From NCBI RefSeq assembly GCF_030209435.1, contig NZ_JARVRX010000001.1:904267-968266 (forward strand): a stretch of 64,000 nt of DNA, read 5' to 3'. Numbering within the stretch: the stretch's first letter is position 1; each line of letters opens with the position of its first letter. Below are positions 46,871-54,950 of this stretch, piece after piece. This DNA is from Mycolicibacterium sp. lyk4-40-TYG-92 (GTDB lineage: Bacteria; Actinomycetota; Actinomycetes; Mycobacteriales; Mycobacteriaceae). Position numbers and translations under genes: made by a program. Under the pieces are notes generated by a model. The model searched no databases. It saw only the letters and a list, made by a program, of their open reading frames with translations, and had not been told where the DNA came from.

Positions 46871-49053
46871 ATCAACAACGCTGGCAGCCGAACTCGGTTA
46901 AGCGGTCTCGCAAGTCCGTCTCGGCTGGCAGCGCGAATCGAGACCAGAGTCGATGGACTGTCCTCCGTTCACGAAACACGCGGCGTGTATTGCTGGGGAC
47001 GCTGCTCGTATCCGGTGCTGTCGGCTACCTGCTGGCGATCGTGTTCGTTCCTGCGCTCCTCACCGGCACCCAACCGACCCACGAGGCGCAACTCACTGCG
47101 GAACAGAATGCACGTGTAGCGGTAACCTCGGCCGGCGCGGCCCTAGTTGTGGCCGGAGGCCTGCTCTTCACGGCATTTAACTACCGCCTGGCACGCCGCG
47201 GTCAGACGGCGAGCCAGGTAGCCAATGCACTCACCCAACTTGGCGGCACCGAACTATACGTACGCGTCGGCGCAATCCGAGCGCTTGAAGCCTTGGTACG
47301 CGACTCCTCCGACGACCGCCTGGCCATTCTCGAAGTCCTCGCATCATTCATCCGGCATCGTGCGCCTCGCAAGCCTGAATCCGGCGCATCGACGGCGTAC
47401 CAGCCGGATCTCCCGAAGCACCCCAGCCCCGACATTCAGGCCGCGTTGACCGTTCTATGCCAACACGGCGTCGCGCACGGGCACCTGCCCGATCTGCGTG
47501 ATTTGTGCCTGGTCAACGCCGACCTGAGAGGCGCTCGTCTGAACGGCGCAGACCTGCGTGGAGCTCAACTCGACGAGGCAGACCTCACCGCAGCAGACCT
47601 CAGGGACACCAGCCTGCGCTCCGCCAACCTCGGTGACGCCCGACTCGATGACGTTCGCCTCGACAGCAGCAACCTCACCGATGCCAATCTGCGACGCGCC
47701 CATTTGAACAGCGCCAACATGCCGGACGCCGTTTTGGACCGCGTCGATTTGGAGCATGTCCGAGCACGTTCGGCGAATTTGCAGGCAGCCAGCCTGATCA
47801 ACGCGAAGCTCTGGGCAGCTGCACTGCCAGGTGCCAATCTGGTCGGCGCCGACCTTGAGCGTGCCGACCTGCGCTATGCGGACTTCGAAGGAGCCAACCT
47901 CTACCGGGCGATGCTGCAGTGGGCGGATCTCAGCGGGGCAAAACTGCGGGACGCGAACCTGGACTCTGCGGCAGTTTGGCGGGCGAAGCTGCCGGAGGGC
48001 TTCGGTCGTGATCTGGCTGCGGCGGTATCGGAACAATTGCCGAAGCCTGCAAAACGCGCGAGATCGACCGATTTGCAAAACAGCCGCCGGAACCTGGTCA
48101 TTTGCTGCGACGGCGTCTGGGAACAACGGGGGGAGGCTACGACCAATGTATCCAGGATTGCCGGAGCGGTCGCGAGGACTTCGTCCGATGGCGAGACCCA
48201 GCTGGCTATTCACCAACGTTGTCGAACGGCCGATAGCCCGGCCGCCGTCGAGCTCGATGTACTCGACACGTATCGGCTCCTCGTGCAGAATTTTCGGCCC
48301 AGCGACCAGCTCTACGTCTTCGGCTTCAGCCGCGGCGCCTACGTGGCCAGGACAGTGGTGGGCATGATCAGAACGGCCGGGATACTCCGTCGGGAGTTCG
48401 CTGATCGTGTTGACCAGGCTTACGCGCTCTATCGGGGCCGCTCTGCCCACAACCATCCGCGAAGCTTCGCGGCCACCGACTTTCGACACAGCTATGCCTG
48501 TGAACCCGACGTGCATTTTCTCGGAGTGTGGGAAACGGTTGGTGCACTGGGTATCCCGTTCACTCAGCGACACTTGCTTGACCTGCGCTGGCGCCGGTTG
48601 ATGTTCCACGACACTTCGAAGAGCCGGATCGTGCGACACGCATGTCACGCAGTCGCGATTGACGAGCGACGGTCTAGCTACCGACCGACGCTGTGGAGCA
48701 GGGGTTGGGACGATGGTCTCGGAGCTGAGCAGGTCTGGTTTCCCGGCTCACATGCTGATGTTGGCGGCGGCTACGCCGACAATCGCTTGGCCGGTCTCAG
48801 CCTGCGCTGGATGATGACCAAGGCAACTGAACAAGGACTGACATTCCGGGAATACCCCATCAACGCCGACCCGCTTGGTGCGCTGCACAACCCACACGTT
48901 GGAACACATCGTCTTCTGCCACCATATATTCGCCAGATCGGCCACACAGATCCGGACAACGAGCTAGTTGCGGACGCTGCCCTATCGCGTATGGAAATAA
49001 TGGTCGACTACCGCCCGCCGAACCTCGTTGGTTATGAACGTCGCCACGGGTAG
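46867..49053 (+). CDS. Membrane-anchored pentapeptide-repeat/DUF2235 serine hydrolase fusion
   Basis: 728 aa from a TTG start at 46867 overlapping the previous stop. Two membrane segments (VLLGTLLVSGAVGYLLAIVFV, about 41-61; AVTSAGAALVVAGGLLFTAF, about 85-105). About 205-385 are pentapeptide repeats of A(D/N)LxxA type (ADLRGARLNGADLRGAQLDEA), a right-handed beta-helix. About 405-715 are DUF2235, the Tle1-like alpha/beta hydrolase: VICCDGVWEQRGE, nucleophile Ser488 in FGFSRGAYVART, and SHADVGGGYADNRLAG. DUF2235 includes phospholipases delivered as toxins. The fusion would put a lipase-like domain near the inner membrane on a repeat scaffold. Cotranscribed with 46427-46870. Confidence 0.82.
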   Translation: MNQQRWQPNSVKRSRKSVSAGSANRDQSRWTVLRSRNTRRVLLGTLLVSGAVGYLLAIVFVPALLTGTQPTHEAQLTAEQNARVAVTSAGAALVVAGGLLFTAFNYRLARRGQTASQVANALTQLGGTELYVRVGAIRALEALVRDSSDDRLAILEVLASFIRHRAPRKPESGASTAYQPDLPKHPSPDIQAALTVLCQHGVAHGHLPDLRDLCLVNADLRGARLNGADLRGAQLDEADLTAADLRDTSLRSANLGDARLDDVRLDSSNLTDANLRRAHLNSANMPDAVLDRVDLEHVRARSANLQAASLINAKLWAAALPGANLVGADLERADLRYADFEGANLYRAMLQWADLSGAKLRDANLDSAAVWRAKLPEGFGRDLAAAVSEQLPKPAKRARSTDLQNSRRNLVICCDGVWEQRGEATTNVSRIAGAVARTSSDGETQLAIHQRCRTADSPAAVELDVLDTYRLLVQNFRPSDQLYVFGFSRGAYVARTVVGMIRTAGILRREFADRVDQAYALYRGRSAHNHPRSFAATDFRHSYACEPDVHFLGVWETVGALGIPFTQRHLLDLRWRRLMFHDTSKSRIVRHACHAVAIDERRSSYRPTLWSRGWDDGLGAEQVWFPGSHADVGGGYADNRLAGLSLRWMMTKATEQGLTFREYPINADPLGALHNPHVGTHRLLPPYIRQIGHTDPDNELVADAALSRMEIMVDYRPPNLVGYERRHG

Positions 49054-49178
49054 GAGATACCGGAACACGTCCCCGGGAATACCTTTAGAGGCCAACATAC
49101 TTGGGTGTTATCGGCATTTGGAGATACCAGCTGGTACCGGCGCGAGCCAAATGCCGACGACATGTATGGTACGACTGC

Positions 49179-50567
49179 CTATTCGATCGTCACGGCATGG
49201 TGGTCGCTTGCGACGACCACGCCATCTTTCACCACGTATGCCTCGACGTAGTGTGAGCCTCGATACAGGGTTGATTCGTTATGTACATTGCGGGATTTGT
49301 TGCCTCCGGGGCGGATCTGGCCACGTAGCCCGCCGCGCACACGGGCCGCCTCGGGTCCGTGGTTTCGGATCTTCCACAGCACTTCGTATGGTTCGGGTGC
49401 GTCGGTGCGCAGGTAGAACTGCAATTCCCGACGCTTTGCAACTCTTCGCTCCTTGCGCAGAAAGCTGTTGCGCGGCAAGTCAATAATTGTGGCTTCGATG
49501 TTTGCGCTGTAGCGCGGAGCGCTGACCGGGTACCGGTCGTGGATGAATTCTTCGTCTGGTGCAACGTCGGCCGGCGGCAGGACAGTGACGCGTGCGGCGA
49601 GCTCCCGGGTCATCTTGGCGGCCACGATGTCGTTGCGGGCGGCCTTGACTTCGTCGGCCGCGAACTCGGGCCCGAATAGCTTTTGCCAGGCGATTAGGGC
49701 GGCGGCGTCGTCAACGCCTTGCAGGTCGTAGGCTTCGCGTGCCCATCGCGCGTAGTCAGCGATCTTCGACTTGAAGTTGGCGATGACGACGGGGTCGTCC
49801 CAGCGGTGGTTGAAACTGACACCGGGGCAGCTGGGGTCGTCCAGCGGTGGACTTCCGGCGTAGGTGGACAACCAGGTATCCAGCGACTCCAGTAGATGTA
49901 CGAGGGAAGTGGGCATGTCGGTGTAGGCGCTGTGGCTGTCCCAGAGCTGGACTCGCCCGCCTAGCATCACGGTCAAGATGACCGAGGGGCATGTGAACGT
50001 GTTCTTGAAGTCGCGCAGCCACTTCATCAATCGAATGGCTCGCCGCAGCTGACCACGGCTGATGTCATCACGCTCTTTCATCCAGTCCGCAAATCCAACC
50101 GGGTTGGTTTCTTCAAATACGTTGTCGCGGTAGTAGATGATGGCTTGACTGCCGTCCTCGAGGGTGACGGCCGGCACAACGTCGACATGGCAGTCGTTGG
50201 CGTAGGAGATGCGCACGCAGCGGTTTTTCCGCTGCAGCTTGTCCTTGTATTGGCTGCTGCGCTTGAACGCGGCTCGCACCTGCTGCAGATACATTCTGGG
50301 GTTGTCGTTCCACTCCGGAACGTTCTCCAAGTGCAGCAGAATGTCGGCGTCGAACTCGTCGTACTCGGTGACGGGATTGATGATGGTCTGGTGAGCCCAC
50401 GAGCCCTGTGGCAGGTGCTCCTTGTACCTGCCACCCATTTCACCATCTCGCTTGAACGCGTTGGTAATTGCCGTAACACGTGCATCGAGCTGGTCGAGGC
50501 GGTGCTGCTTGAGATTTACCGTGCTCTCGAGGAAGGCGGTGAAGTGTGCGTCGAAGTCGGTGGACAC
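49179..50567 (-). CDS. CBASS cyclic-oligonucleotide synthase (CD-NTase) with AGS-C domain
   Basis: 462 aa, GTG start at 50567 with GGAGG about 10 nt upstream. Nucleotidyltransferase core: Gly55-Ser56 in LPQGSWAHQ, metal-binding Asp73 and Asp75 in DEFDADILL, and third Asp129 in CHVDVVPAV. The second helical lobe follows (about 150-320). The last 100 residues (about 360-462) are an AGS-C sensor-like domain (RRELQFYLRTDAPEPYEVLWKIRNHG). On phage infection such enzymes make cyclic di- or trinucleotides that switch on the partner effector. Three bases behind the Cap5 gene. Product identity and clade cannot be set by eye. Confidence 0.87.
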   Translation of the reverse strand: MSTDFDAHFTAFLESTVNLKQHRLDQLDARVTAITNAFKRDGEMGGRYKEHLPQGSWAHQTIINPVTEYDEFDADILLHLENVPEWNDNPRMYLQQVRAAFKRSSQYKDKLQRKNRCVRISYANDCHVDVVPAVTLEDGSQAIIYYRDNVFEETNPVGFADWMKERDDISRGQLRRAIRLMKWLRDFKNTFTCPSVILTVMLGGRVQLWDSHSAYTDMPTSLVHLLESLDTWLSTYAGSPPLDDPSCPGVSFNHRWDDPVVIANFKSKIADYARWAREAYDLQGVDDAAALIAWQKLFGPEFAADEVKAARNDIVAAKMTRELAARVTVLPPADVAPDEEFIHDRYPVSAPRYSANIEATIIDLPRNSFLRKERRVAKRRELQFYLRTDAPEPYEVLWKIRNHGPEAARVRGGLRGQIRPGGNKSRNVHNESTLYRGSHYVEAYVVKDGVVVASDHHAVTIE

Positions 50568-50570
50568 GGT

Positions 50571-51716
50571 CTATACCTCCAAGGCCCGGTGGTAGCCTTC
50601 GCCGGTCCGGTCGTAAGTGACGATGGTCGGTCGCAAATTGGCGGACTTGAGGATGCTCCCGAAGGCGAGTGCACCTGACAGTGGCAACGCCCCGAACAAA
50701 TGGAGACTGCGCAGCTGCTTATGTGTACCTTCCAGATTGGTGAAGTAGGTCCGTAGCGCGGCGACGTACCGGGCGAGAACAGCCGGGTGAGAGAAGATGT
50801 CCTCGGCGGGCTCGCCGGTAGGCAGCAGGGTCCACATCGGCAACTCGCGAAGGTCATGGGGAAGGTCGCTCGGAGGTGTTGTTCCGGAGAGATTGGTAAC
50901 CAGTACGCCCCCGGTGCCTGAAGTCTCGCCGTTGATCACCGATACATGGAAATCGGTTCCGGGATCGTCGATTTGGGGCCACATCCAAGAACCGGTGTAG
51001 CGATGCCGCTGATAGATATCTAGCGGTACCCCATCGTCGAGCTTGAACCCCAGGTAGATCAGCAGCGGCAGGCGAGCGATCGCGAACACACTCAGATGCG
51101 AAATATCGCCGTTGACAATGCCCGGCCGGATGCGGTGATCGACTGCATTATCGATGGTGGTGATGGCCGCGTCGTAGTAGGCAGGGGTCAGAGGATGCTC
51201 GCCCGGTAGCTTCTGCAGGTCGATCTCCACTCCTTGACGATCGTAGGACTCCAGAAAACTCGGGAATCGCTGTGCATGACGGATGACGGCCTCAGCCGCC
51301 GCAGGTCGAGGGAGTTCCATCACGTCTCCACGGATATCGCCGGCCATCCGCACGATCGCGGTGCGCTTGTCCTTCAGCAGACCGGTTTGCATTCGGATGT
51401 CGGCTTCGTGTTCACGCTTGCGTTGTCTCAGGAAGTCCACGTCAAGTAGACCCGCCACCTTCTGCTGATCGATCTCGGTATGACAGCCCGAGCACGCCAG
51501 CATGATGTTGTCGACGTCATCTCGCTGCTCAACGGGCAGCGGATCAAGACCGCGGGCTGACTTCGCCGACGCGACTGCGCCGACAATATGCGCGCCCTCC
51601 CCAAGCGGGACTTCCTTGCTGCTGAGGCCGCCCTCGAGGAGGTATTTCTTGCACAGGGTGCAGCGGCCTCCGGCTCGGACCCACAATATGCGGCGGTCAA
51701 GATCGGCTAGCGCCAT
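50571..51716 (-). CDS. cap5: CBASS effector Cap5 (HNH nuclease-SAVED)
   Basis: 381 aa from ATG 51716 (MALADLDRRILWVRAGGRC), chosen because AGAGGAGA lies 8 nt upstream; GTG at 51776 would add 20 residues. HNH domain: zinc cysteines 19/22 (CTLC) and 75/78 (CSGC), His43 in GAHIVGAV, Asn70 and His79. About 165-381 is the SAVED ligand-sensing domain (SVFAIARLPLLIYLGFKLD; LHLFGALPLSGALAFGSIL). The SAVED half binds the cyclic nucleotide and drives assembly, activating the nuclease to degrade DNA. It precedes the CD-NTase by 3 bp, making a minimal two-gene (type I) CBASS with no E1/E2-like or HORMA/TRIP13 genes nearby. Confidence 0.9.
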   Translation of the reverse strand: MALADLDRRILWVRAGGRCTLCKKYLLEGGLSSKEVPLGEGAHIVGAVASAKSARGLDPLPVEQRDDVDNIMLACSGCHTEIDQQKVAGLLDVDFLRQRKREHEADIRMQTGLLKDKRTAIVRMAGDIRGDVMELPRPAAAEAVIRHAQRFPSFLESYDRQGVEIDLQKLPGEHPLTPAYYDAAITTIDNAVDHRIRPGIVNGDISHLSVFAIARLPLLIYLGFKLDDGVPLDIYQRHRYTGSWMWPQIDDPGTDFHVSVINGETSGTGGVLVTNLSGTTPPSDLPHDLRELPMWTLLPTGEPAEDIFSHPAVLARYVAALRTYFTNLEGTHKQLRSLHLFGALPLSGALAFGSILKSANLRPTIVTYDRTGEGYHRALEV

Positions 51717-51974
51717 ACGTAATGTCTCCTCTGGGGTAGGCGGTTGTCCTGTAACCGCATCGACACCTATCACCACACCGCCAGCCGGATGCCCGGTAGA
51801 TCGGTACGGAATCCTGTTGGTGTATAGCCTGATACGTCATTGATAGAAGTGTTCTGTGCCGAGATCGGACGCATGCAAATGAGTGATAGCTACAGGGCAC
51901 CCGCTTACTTGAGGCTGTCGAACTTGCGTGTGGCGCGCCGGCGGCCGGACGCACCAGCCGCCGGCGAGAAACCT

Positions 51975-52133
51975 CTACTTCTTTTCGTTGCGCACGCCCT
52001 TGTGTTCGTGCGGACTGCCGTCCAGGATTCGTCCAGTGGCTGTGTCCCGCTTGAACCAGGTCTGCCCGACCTTGAACTCGCTGCGGCCTTTGACCGCTCC
52101 GACGCGATAGTCGCGCCCCGTGTTCTTCGCCAT
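51975..52133 (-). CDS. Conserved small basic protein upstream of CBASS
   Basis: 52 aa from ATG 52133 (MAKNTGRDYRVGAVKGRSE) with a near-perfect GGAGGAGGTGA site 5 nt upstream. Very basic, with Gly/Lys/Arg and an internal KRDTATGRIL motif ending HKGVRNEKK. Small proteins of the MA(K/R)NTG...RxGAVxxRSQ...KRDxxTGRF pattern are widespread in bacteria and uncharacterised. It is transcribed toward cap5 with a 258-bp gap, so it may share its promoter or be independent. Function unknown; nucleic-acid binding is a guess from charge. Confidence 0.75.
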   Translation of the reverse strand: MAKNTGRDYRVGAVKGRSEFKVGQTWFKRDTATGRILDGSPHEHKGVRNEKK

Positions 52134-52465
52134 GATGTTCACCTCCTCCCCGAGGACTCGACCGTCGACTGTGGTGCAGCATGTCCTCACCTAGTAGTCG
52201 ACACAGCCGTCAACTGAGTTAGTGGACTCTGCTGCCGCGGCGAGTTCAGCCGCCACCGGCATAGCCGAACGCAGGAAAACTGCACGTCAGTGAGGTCAGC
52301 TTGAGCTCTGTCAGCACTGGACTGGCGACGGGGCGCTTGTGCCGACGTGTCCCGGGGCTGGTCGTTGTCAGCGTTTCTAACCCGATGAGCGTCTGTATCG
52401 ACTACATGTTGTAAGCCCAAGATCCAGAACAGGCTGGCGCGGGTAGCCGACGAGTTGGAGGTGCA
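52134..52465. other. Divergent promoter region between the small basic gene and the sigma-factor operon
   Basis: About 330 bp without a convincing gene. It must hold promoters for the leftward small gene (and perhaps CBASS) and the rightward sigma operon. A 14-codon leader frame begins right at its end (52466). I see no strong palindrome. Confidence 0.5.
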
Positions 52466-52510
52466 ATGGCGTGCCGCCGTGCTGATCAGCCATCGGTGAG
52501 GTCTGGATGA
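52466..52510 (+). CDS. Possible 14-codon leader peptide coupled to the sigma-factor gene
   Basis: ATG 52466 with GGAGG 4 nt upstream; reads MACRRADQPSVRSG and stops at TGA 52508-52510, overlapping the sigma start ATG 52507 as ATGA. The sigma gene itself lacks a good ribosome site, so this short frame may deliver ribosomes to it. Could be coincidence. Confidence 0.35.
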   Translation: MACRRADQPSVRSG

Positions 52511-53037
52511 TGCCCGATCATCCAGACTGGGCGGCCCTGTATCAGAGGCATCGCGACGCGATGTACAGGGTCGCCGCTAAAGTGCTGCGTGAGGTTGGAC
52601 TTGCTGACCAGGCCGATGACGCTGTCCAAGCGGCCATGTTCTCATTGATGAAATCGCCGCCAGCTGGTGTCGTTAGCTGGGAAGCGGTTTTAGTTAGGAC
52701 CACCCAACGACGCGCCCTCGACATCGTTGACTCTGCGGTGGTCCGCCACGCGGGGCCGCCGCCGTCTGAGGGACACGACACCGCCGATCCCCGGTACCAA
52801 GTTGAGGACATCGACGAGGCCATCGATCGGCAACGGCAGGCGAGCCAGGTGACCCAGTATTTTCCGTTGCTGACCGAGCAACAACGTTTTGTGGCGTGGG
52901 AGTACGTCGCGCGTGATCGTCCGCGGTCTGAGGTCGCCGCCGAATTGGGTGTCACACCGGCACGCGTGAGTCAAATCTCTACCGCAACCATCCGGATATT
53001 AAGAGACGCCATGGGTTTGACAGGAGGGAGCAGATGA
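52507..53037 (+). CDS. ECF-like RNA polymerase sigma factor
   Basis: 176 aa (ATG 52507 or 52510). Region 2-like helices about 5-50 (WAALYQRHRDAMYRVAAKVLREVGLADQADDAVQAAM) and region 4-like HTH about 120-172 (LTEQQRFVAWEYVARDRPRSEVAAELGVTPARVSQISTATIRIL), linked by a short acidic spacer. It is a compact sigma70 family member, probably redirecting RNA polymerase to a few promoters. No anti-sigma gene follows. Instead an HTH protein overlaps by 4 nt (ATGA) and an ImmA/IrrE peptidase follows. Sigma activity is inferred; a DNA-binding regulator that has lost core binding is possible. Confidence 0.78.
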   Translation: MMPDHPDWAALYQRHRDAMYRVAAKVLREVGLADQADDAVQAAMFSLMKSPPAGVVSWEAVLVRTTQRRALDIVDSAVVRHAGPPPSEGHDTADPRYQVEDIDEAIDRQRQASQVTQYFPLLTEQQRFVAWEYVARDRPRSEVAAELGVTPARVSQISTATIRILRDAMGLTGGSR

Positions 53038-53711
53038 CCAATGAAGATCGTGACAGGATTCTGCAGGACTTCCTTGAAGCCAAATCACACAAGGACGTTC
53101 GGTACTTCATTGAGGACTGGCCCGAGCAAAAACGGGCCGAGATCGCTTCGCTAATAGAGGTGGCAGACCTTTTGTGGGAGGCGGGCCACGGAGCGCCTCC
53201 TTTAGAGACCGACCCAGTTGCTGCCATGCTTGGACTGATCCCGGACCCGCGGATTAGCCTGGATCCTCGCGCCGTGTCTCGCGCGCGAAAGAATGCGAAG
53301 CTCAAGACAAGCGACATCGCAGATCGGTTACAGAGTCGTGGGTGGGACATCGTTGTGCGCGACGTCTTCCAATGGGAAAACCAGACGCATTCGGATGTGG
53401 CGCCAGCACTGATTAGGGCAATCGCCGAAGTGCTCGGCGTCCTGCCGGACCAGCTCACGATGGACCGCAGTTTGTCAACTGACAGTCAAACACTTGCCTC
53501 GACCATGCGGTCCGCTCGTTTCGAAAGCTTGGCGCGGCGGTGGGCGCGGCTTCAAGGTGTGTCGAATGCGTTGGCGTCGTCTGCACTGCGATCGCGGATG
53601 CTTGCCACCGTCCACCGCGGCGATCGACCCGATGAAGACCAGATGTTGCAGTCGCTGGAGGCACTCATCAGCACAATGGAAGAACGAGAGAATCCAAATC
53701 ATGGATCTTGA
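53034..53711 (+). CDS. HTH protein, probable partner/substrate of the ImmA/IrrE peptidase
   Basis: 225 aa from ATG 53034, overlapping the sigma stop. Helical N-terminus (residues 1-75), then an XRE-like HTH at about 80-140 (RAVSRARKNAKLKTSDIADRLQSRGWDIVVRDVFQWENQ; ALIRAIAEVLGVLPDQL), then a charged helical tail (160-225). XRE repressors paired with ImmA/IrrE peptidases are cleaved on a stress signal, as with ImmR-ImmA and DdrO-IrrE. The end overlaps the peptidase start by 11 bp, implying balanced production. Its link to the sigma factor (anti-sigma-like or repressor) is open. Confidence 0.72.
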   Translation: MTNEDRDRILQDFLEAKSHKDVRYFIEDWPEQKRAEIASLIEVADLLWEAGHGAPPLETDPVAAMLGLIPDPRISLDPRAVSRARKNAKLKTSDIADRLQSRGWDIVVRDVFQWENQTHSDVAPALIRAIAEVLGVLPDQLTMDRSLSTDSQTLASTMRSARFESLARRWARLQGVSNALASSALRSRMLATVHRGDRPDEDQMLQSLEALISTMEERENPNHGS

Positions 53712-54714
53712 CCGCGCCACAGAGCTTGCGTTGGGGCTGCTGGGAGCTGACGTGCGCACGAGATTCGCTGCCGACCCTGTTGATGCTCTTCGCAACACCT
53801 TAGAGCTGAAGGTTCAACCTGTCGAGCATCTCGCCCAACGACGAGACGACGGAGGCGCATGCGACGGAGTTTCGTACCTGCAGGACGGCGTCATCCTCTA
53901 CGCACCGACACGTTGGAGCAAACGCCAGAACTTCACACTGGCCCACGAACTCGCTCACTGGCTCATCGAGCAACAGGACGAGCTATATGACTGGCTGGCC
54001 GATCAGCCAGAGCCGCAACGCATGCTCGAAACACTTTGCGACAGAATCGCACAGCGCCTGCTGCTACCGGAAGCGCTGATTGATTCTGTCGTTGGAGCAG
54101 GTCCTGTCCGTGCCTCCCACGTGATCAATCTGTTCAACCGCAGCGAAGCAAGCGGGCCGGTGTGTGCTATCGCTCTGGCCAGACGCCTAACCTGCTGCGG
54201 TTCAGTACTTTTGATCGATAGAGTTGCTGCCGTTGTTTCATATGCCAGCCTGAGACCCGACGTCGAGGAAGGCTGGCCGAACGTCTTTCCATGGCCGGGC
54301 AACGAGGTGCCCGCTGGACATCCGTTCCTCAACATGCGGTCTGGAGATAGTTGGACTAGACGCAGCTACTGGAGAGCGCGATGGGGCACCCAGCGTGACT
54401 ACTATGCGGACGCGGTGTGCGAGGGCACTCGCGTGATCGCAATTCTGGCTGATCTGGATGTTTGGAACGCCGAACAACTACACATTGATCAACCTAATGA
54501 ATTCGACCGCAGGCCCTCTTCCCAGATCACGTGCTGTGGACGCACATTCACAGTACGTGGTTATCCCTGCGACGACTGCGGCCAACAGTTCTGTCCTTCG
54601 TGTAAGCGATGCAATTGCGATCGTCGCGCTGAACGCGAAGAGTCTTGCACGAGTTGTTATTTGAAGTTCCAAAGGCATCTCCTGGTCGCTGGCTTGTGTG
54701 AAGACTGCCGCTGA
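53701..54714 (+). CDS. ImmA/IrrE-family metallopeptidase with C-terminal zinc ribbon
   Basis: 337 aa from ATG 53701 (MDLDRATELALGLLG). Zinc-peptidase motif HELAH at residues 82-86 with a third ligand Glu110 in MLETLCDRIAQRLLLP, the signature of ImmA/IrrE. About 275-337 is a Cys-rich tail (CxxCGQQFCPSCKRCNC...CTSC...CEDC), most likely two zinc knuckles, not usual for this family. The tail may sense DNA, redox or a partner. Such peptidases cleave a cognate HTH repressor; the neighbouring gene is the obvious candidate. Third gene of a coupled set after sigma and HTH. Function beyond this is inference. Confidence 0.82.
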   Translation: MDLDRATELALGLLGADVRTRFAADPVDALRNTLELKVQPVEHLAQRRDDGGACDGVSYLQDGVILYAPTRWSKRQNFTLAHELAHWLIEQQDELYDWLADQPEPQRMLETLCDRIAQRLLLPEALIDSVVGAGPVRASHVINLFNRSEASGPVCAIALARRLTCCGSVLLIDRVAAVVSYASLRPDVEEGWPNVFPWPGNEVPAGHPFLNMRSGDSWTRRSYWRARWGTQRDYYADAVCEGTRVIAILADLDVWNAEQLHIDQPNEFDRRPSSQITCCGRTFTVRGYPCDDCGQQFCPSCKRCNCDRRAEREESCTSCYLKFQRHLLVAGLCEDCR

Positions 54715-54841
54715 GCCCCAGCCCGCCCTGTCGAATGAGCAAGCGGGGCAGCTACTTCTGCGCGCATTCGTGCGGTGTGATGATTCGGCTGGCCGACCGG
54801 TACGGTTATTAGATGTCGGCGCGGTGTCGAGTACATGATTG

Positions 54842-54857
54842 ACCGCCCAAGGGCGGT
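54842..54857. terminator. Hairpin between the ImmA gene and the nitrilase-like gene
   Basis: ACCGCCC-AA-GGGCGGT, a perfect 7-bp stem with a 2-nt loop, 128 bp after the peptidase stop. It may end the sigma operon transcript or be an operator for the next operon; no U-tract follows. Confidence 0.4.
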
Positions 54858-54950
54858 GGCGAATTGGCGTCGACAGATGCCGCGAACGACTCGGGTCTCG
54901 ATATTTGCCACCTGCGCACCGTGGCGGACTTATGCTACTAGCGACGGGGG

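Noticed and set aside
50145..50678. Rightward 177-codon frame opposite the CD-NTase
   Set aside because: Antisense of the nucleotidyltransferase catalytic region; no motif of its own.
52400..52500. Transposase remnant before the sigma gene
   Set aside because: A short frame reading RLARVADELEVQWRAAVLISHR looks protein-like but is too short to assign to any family.
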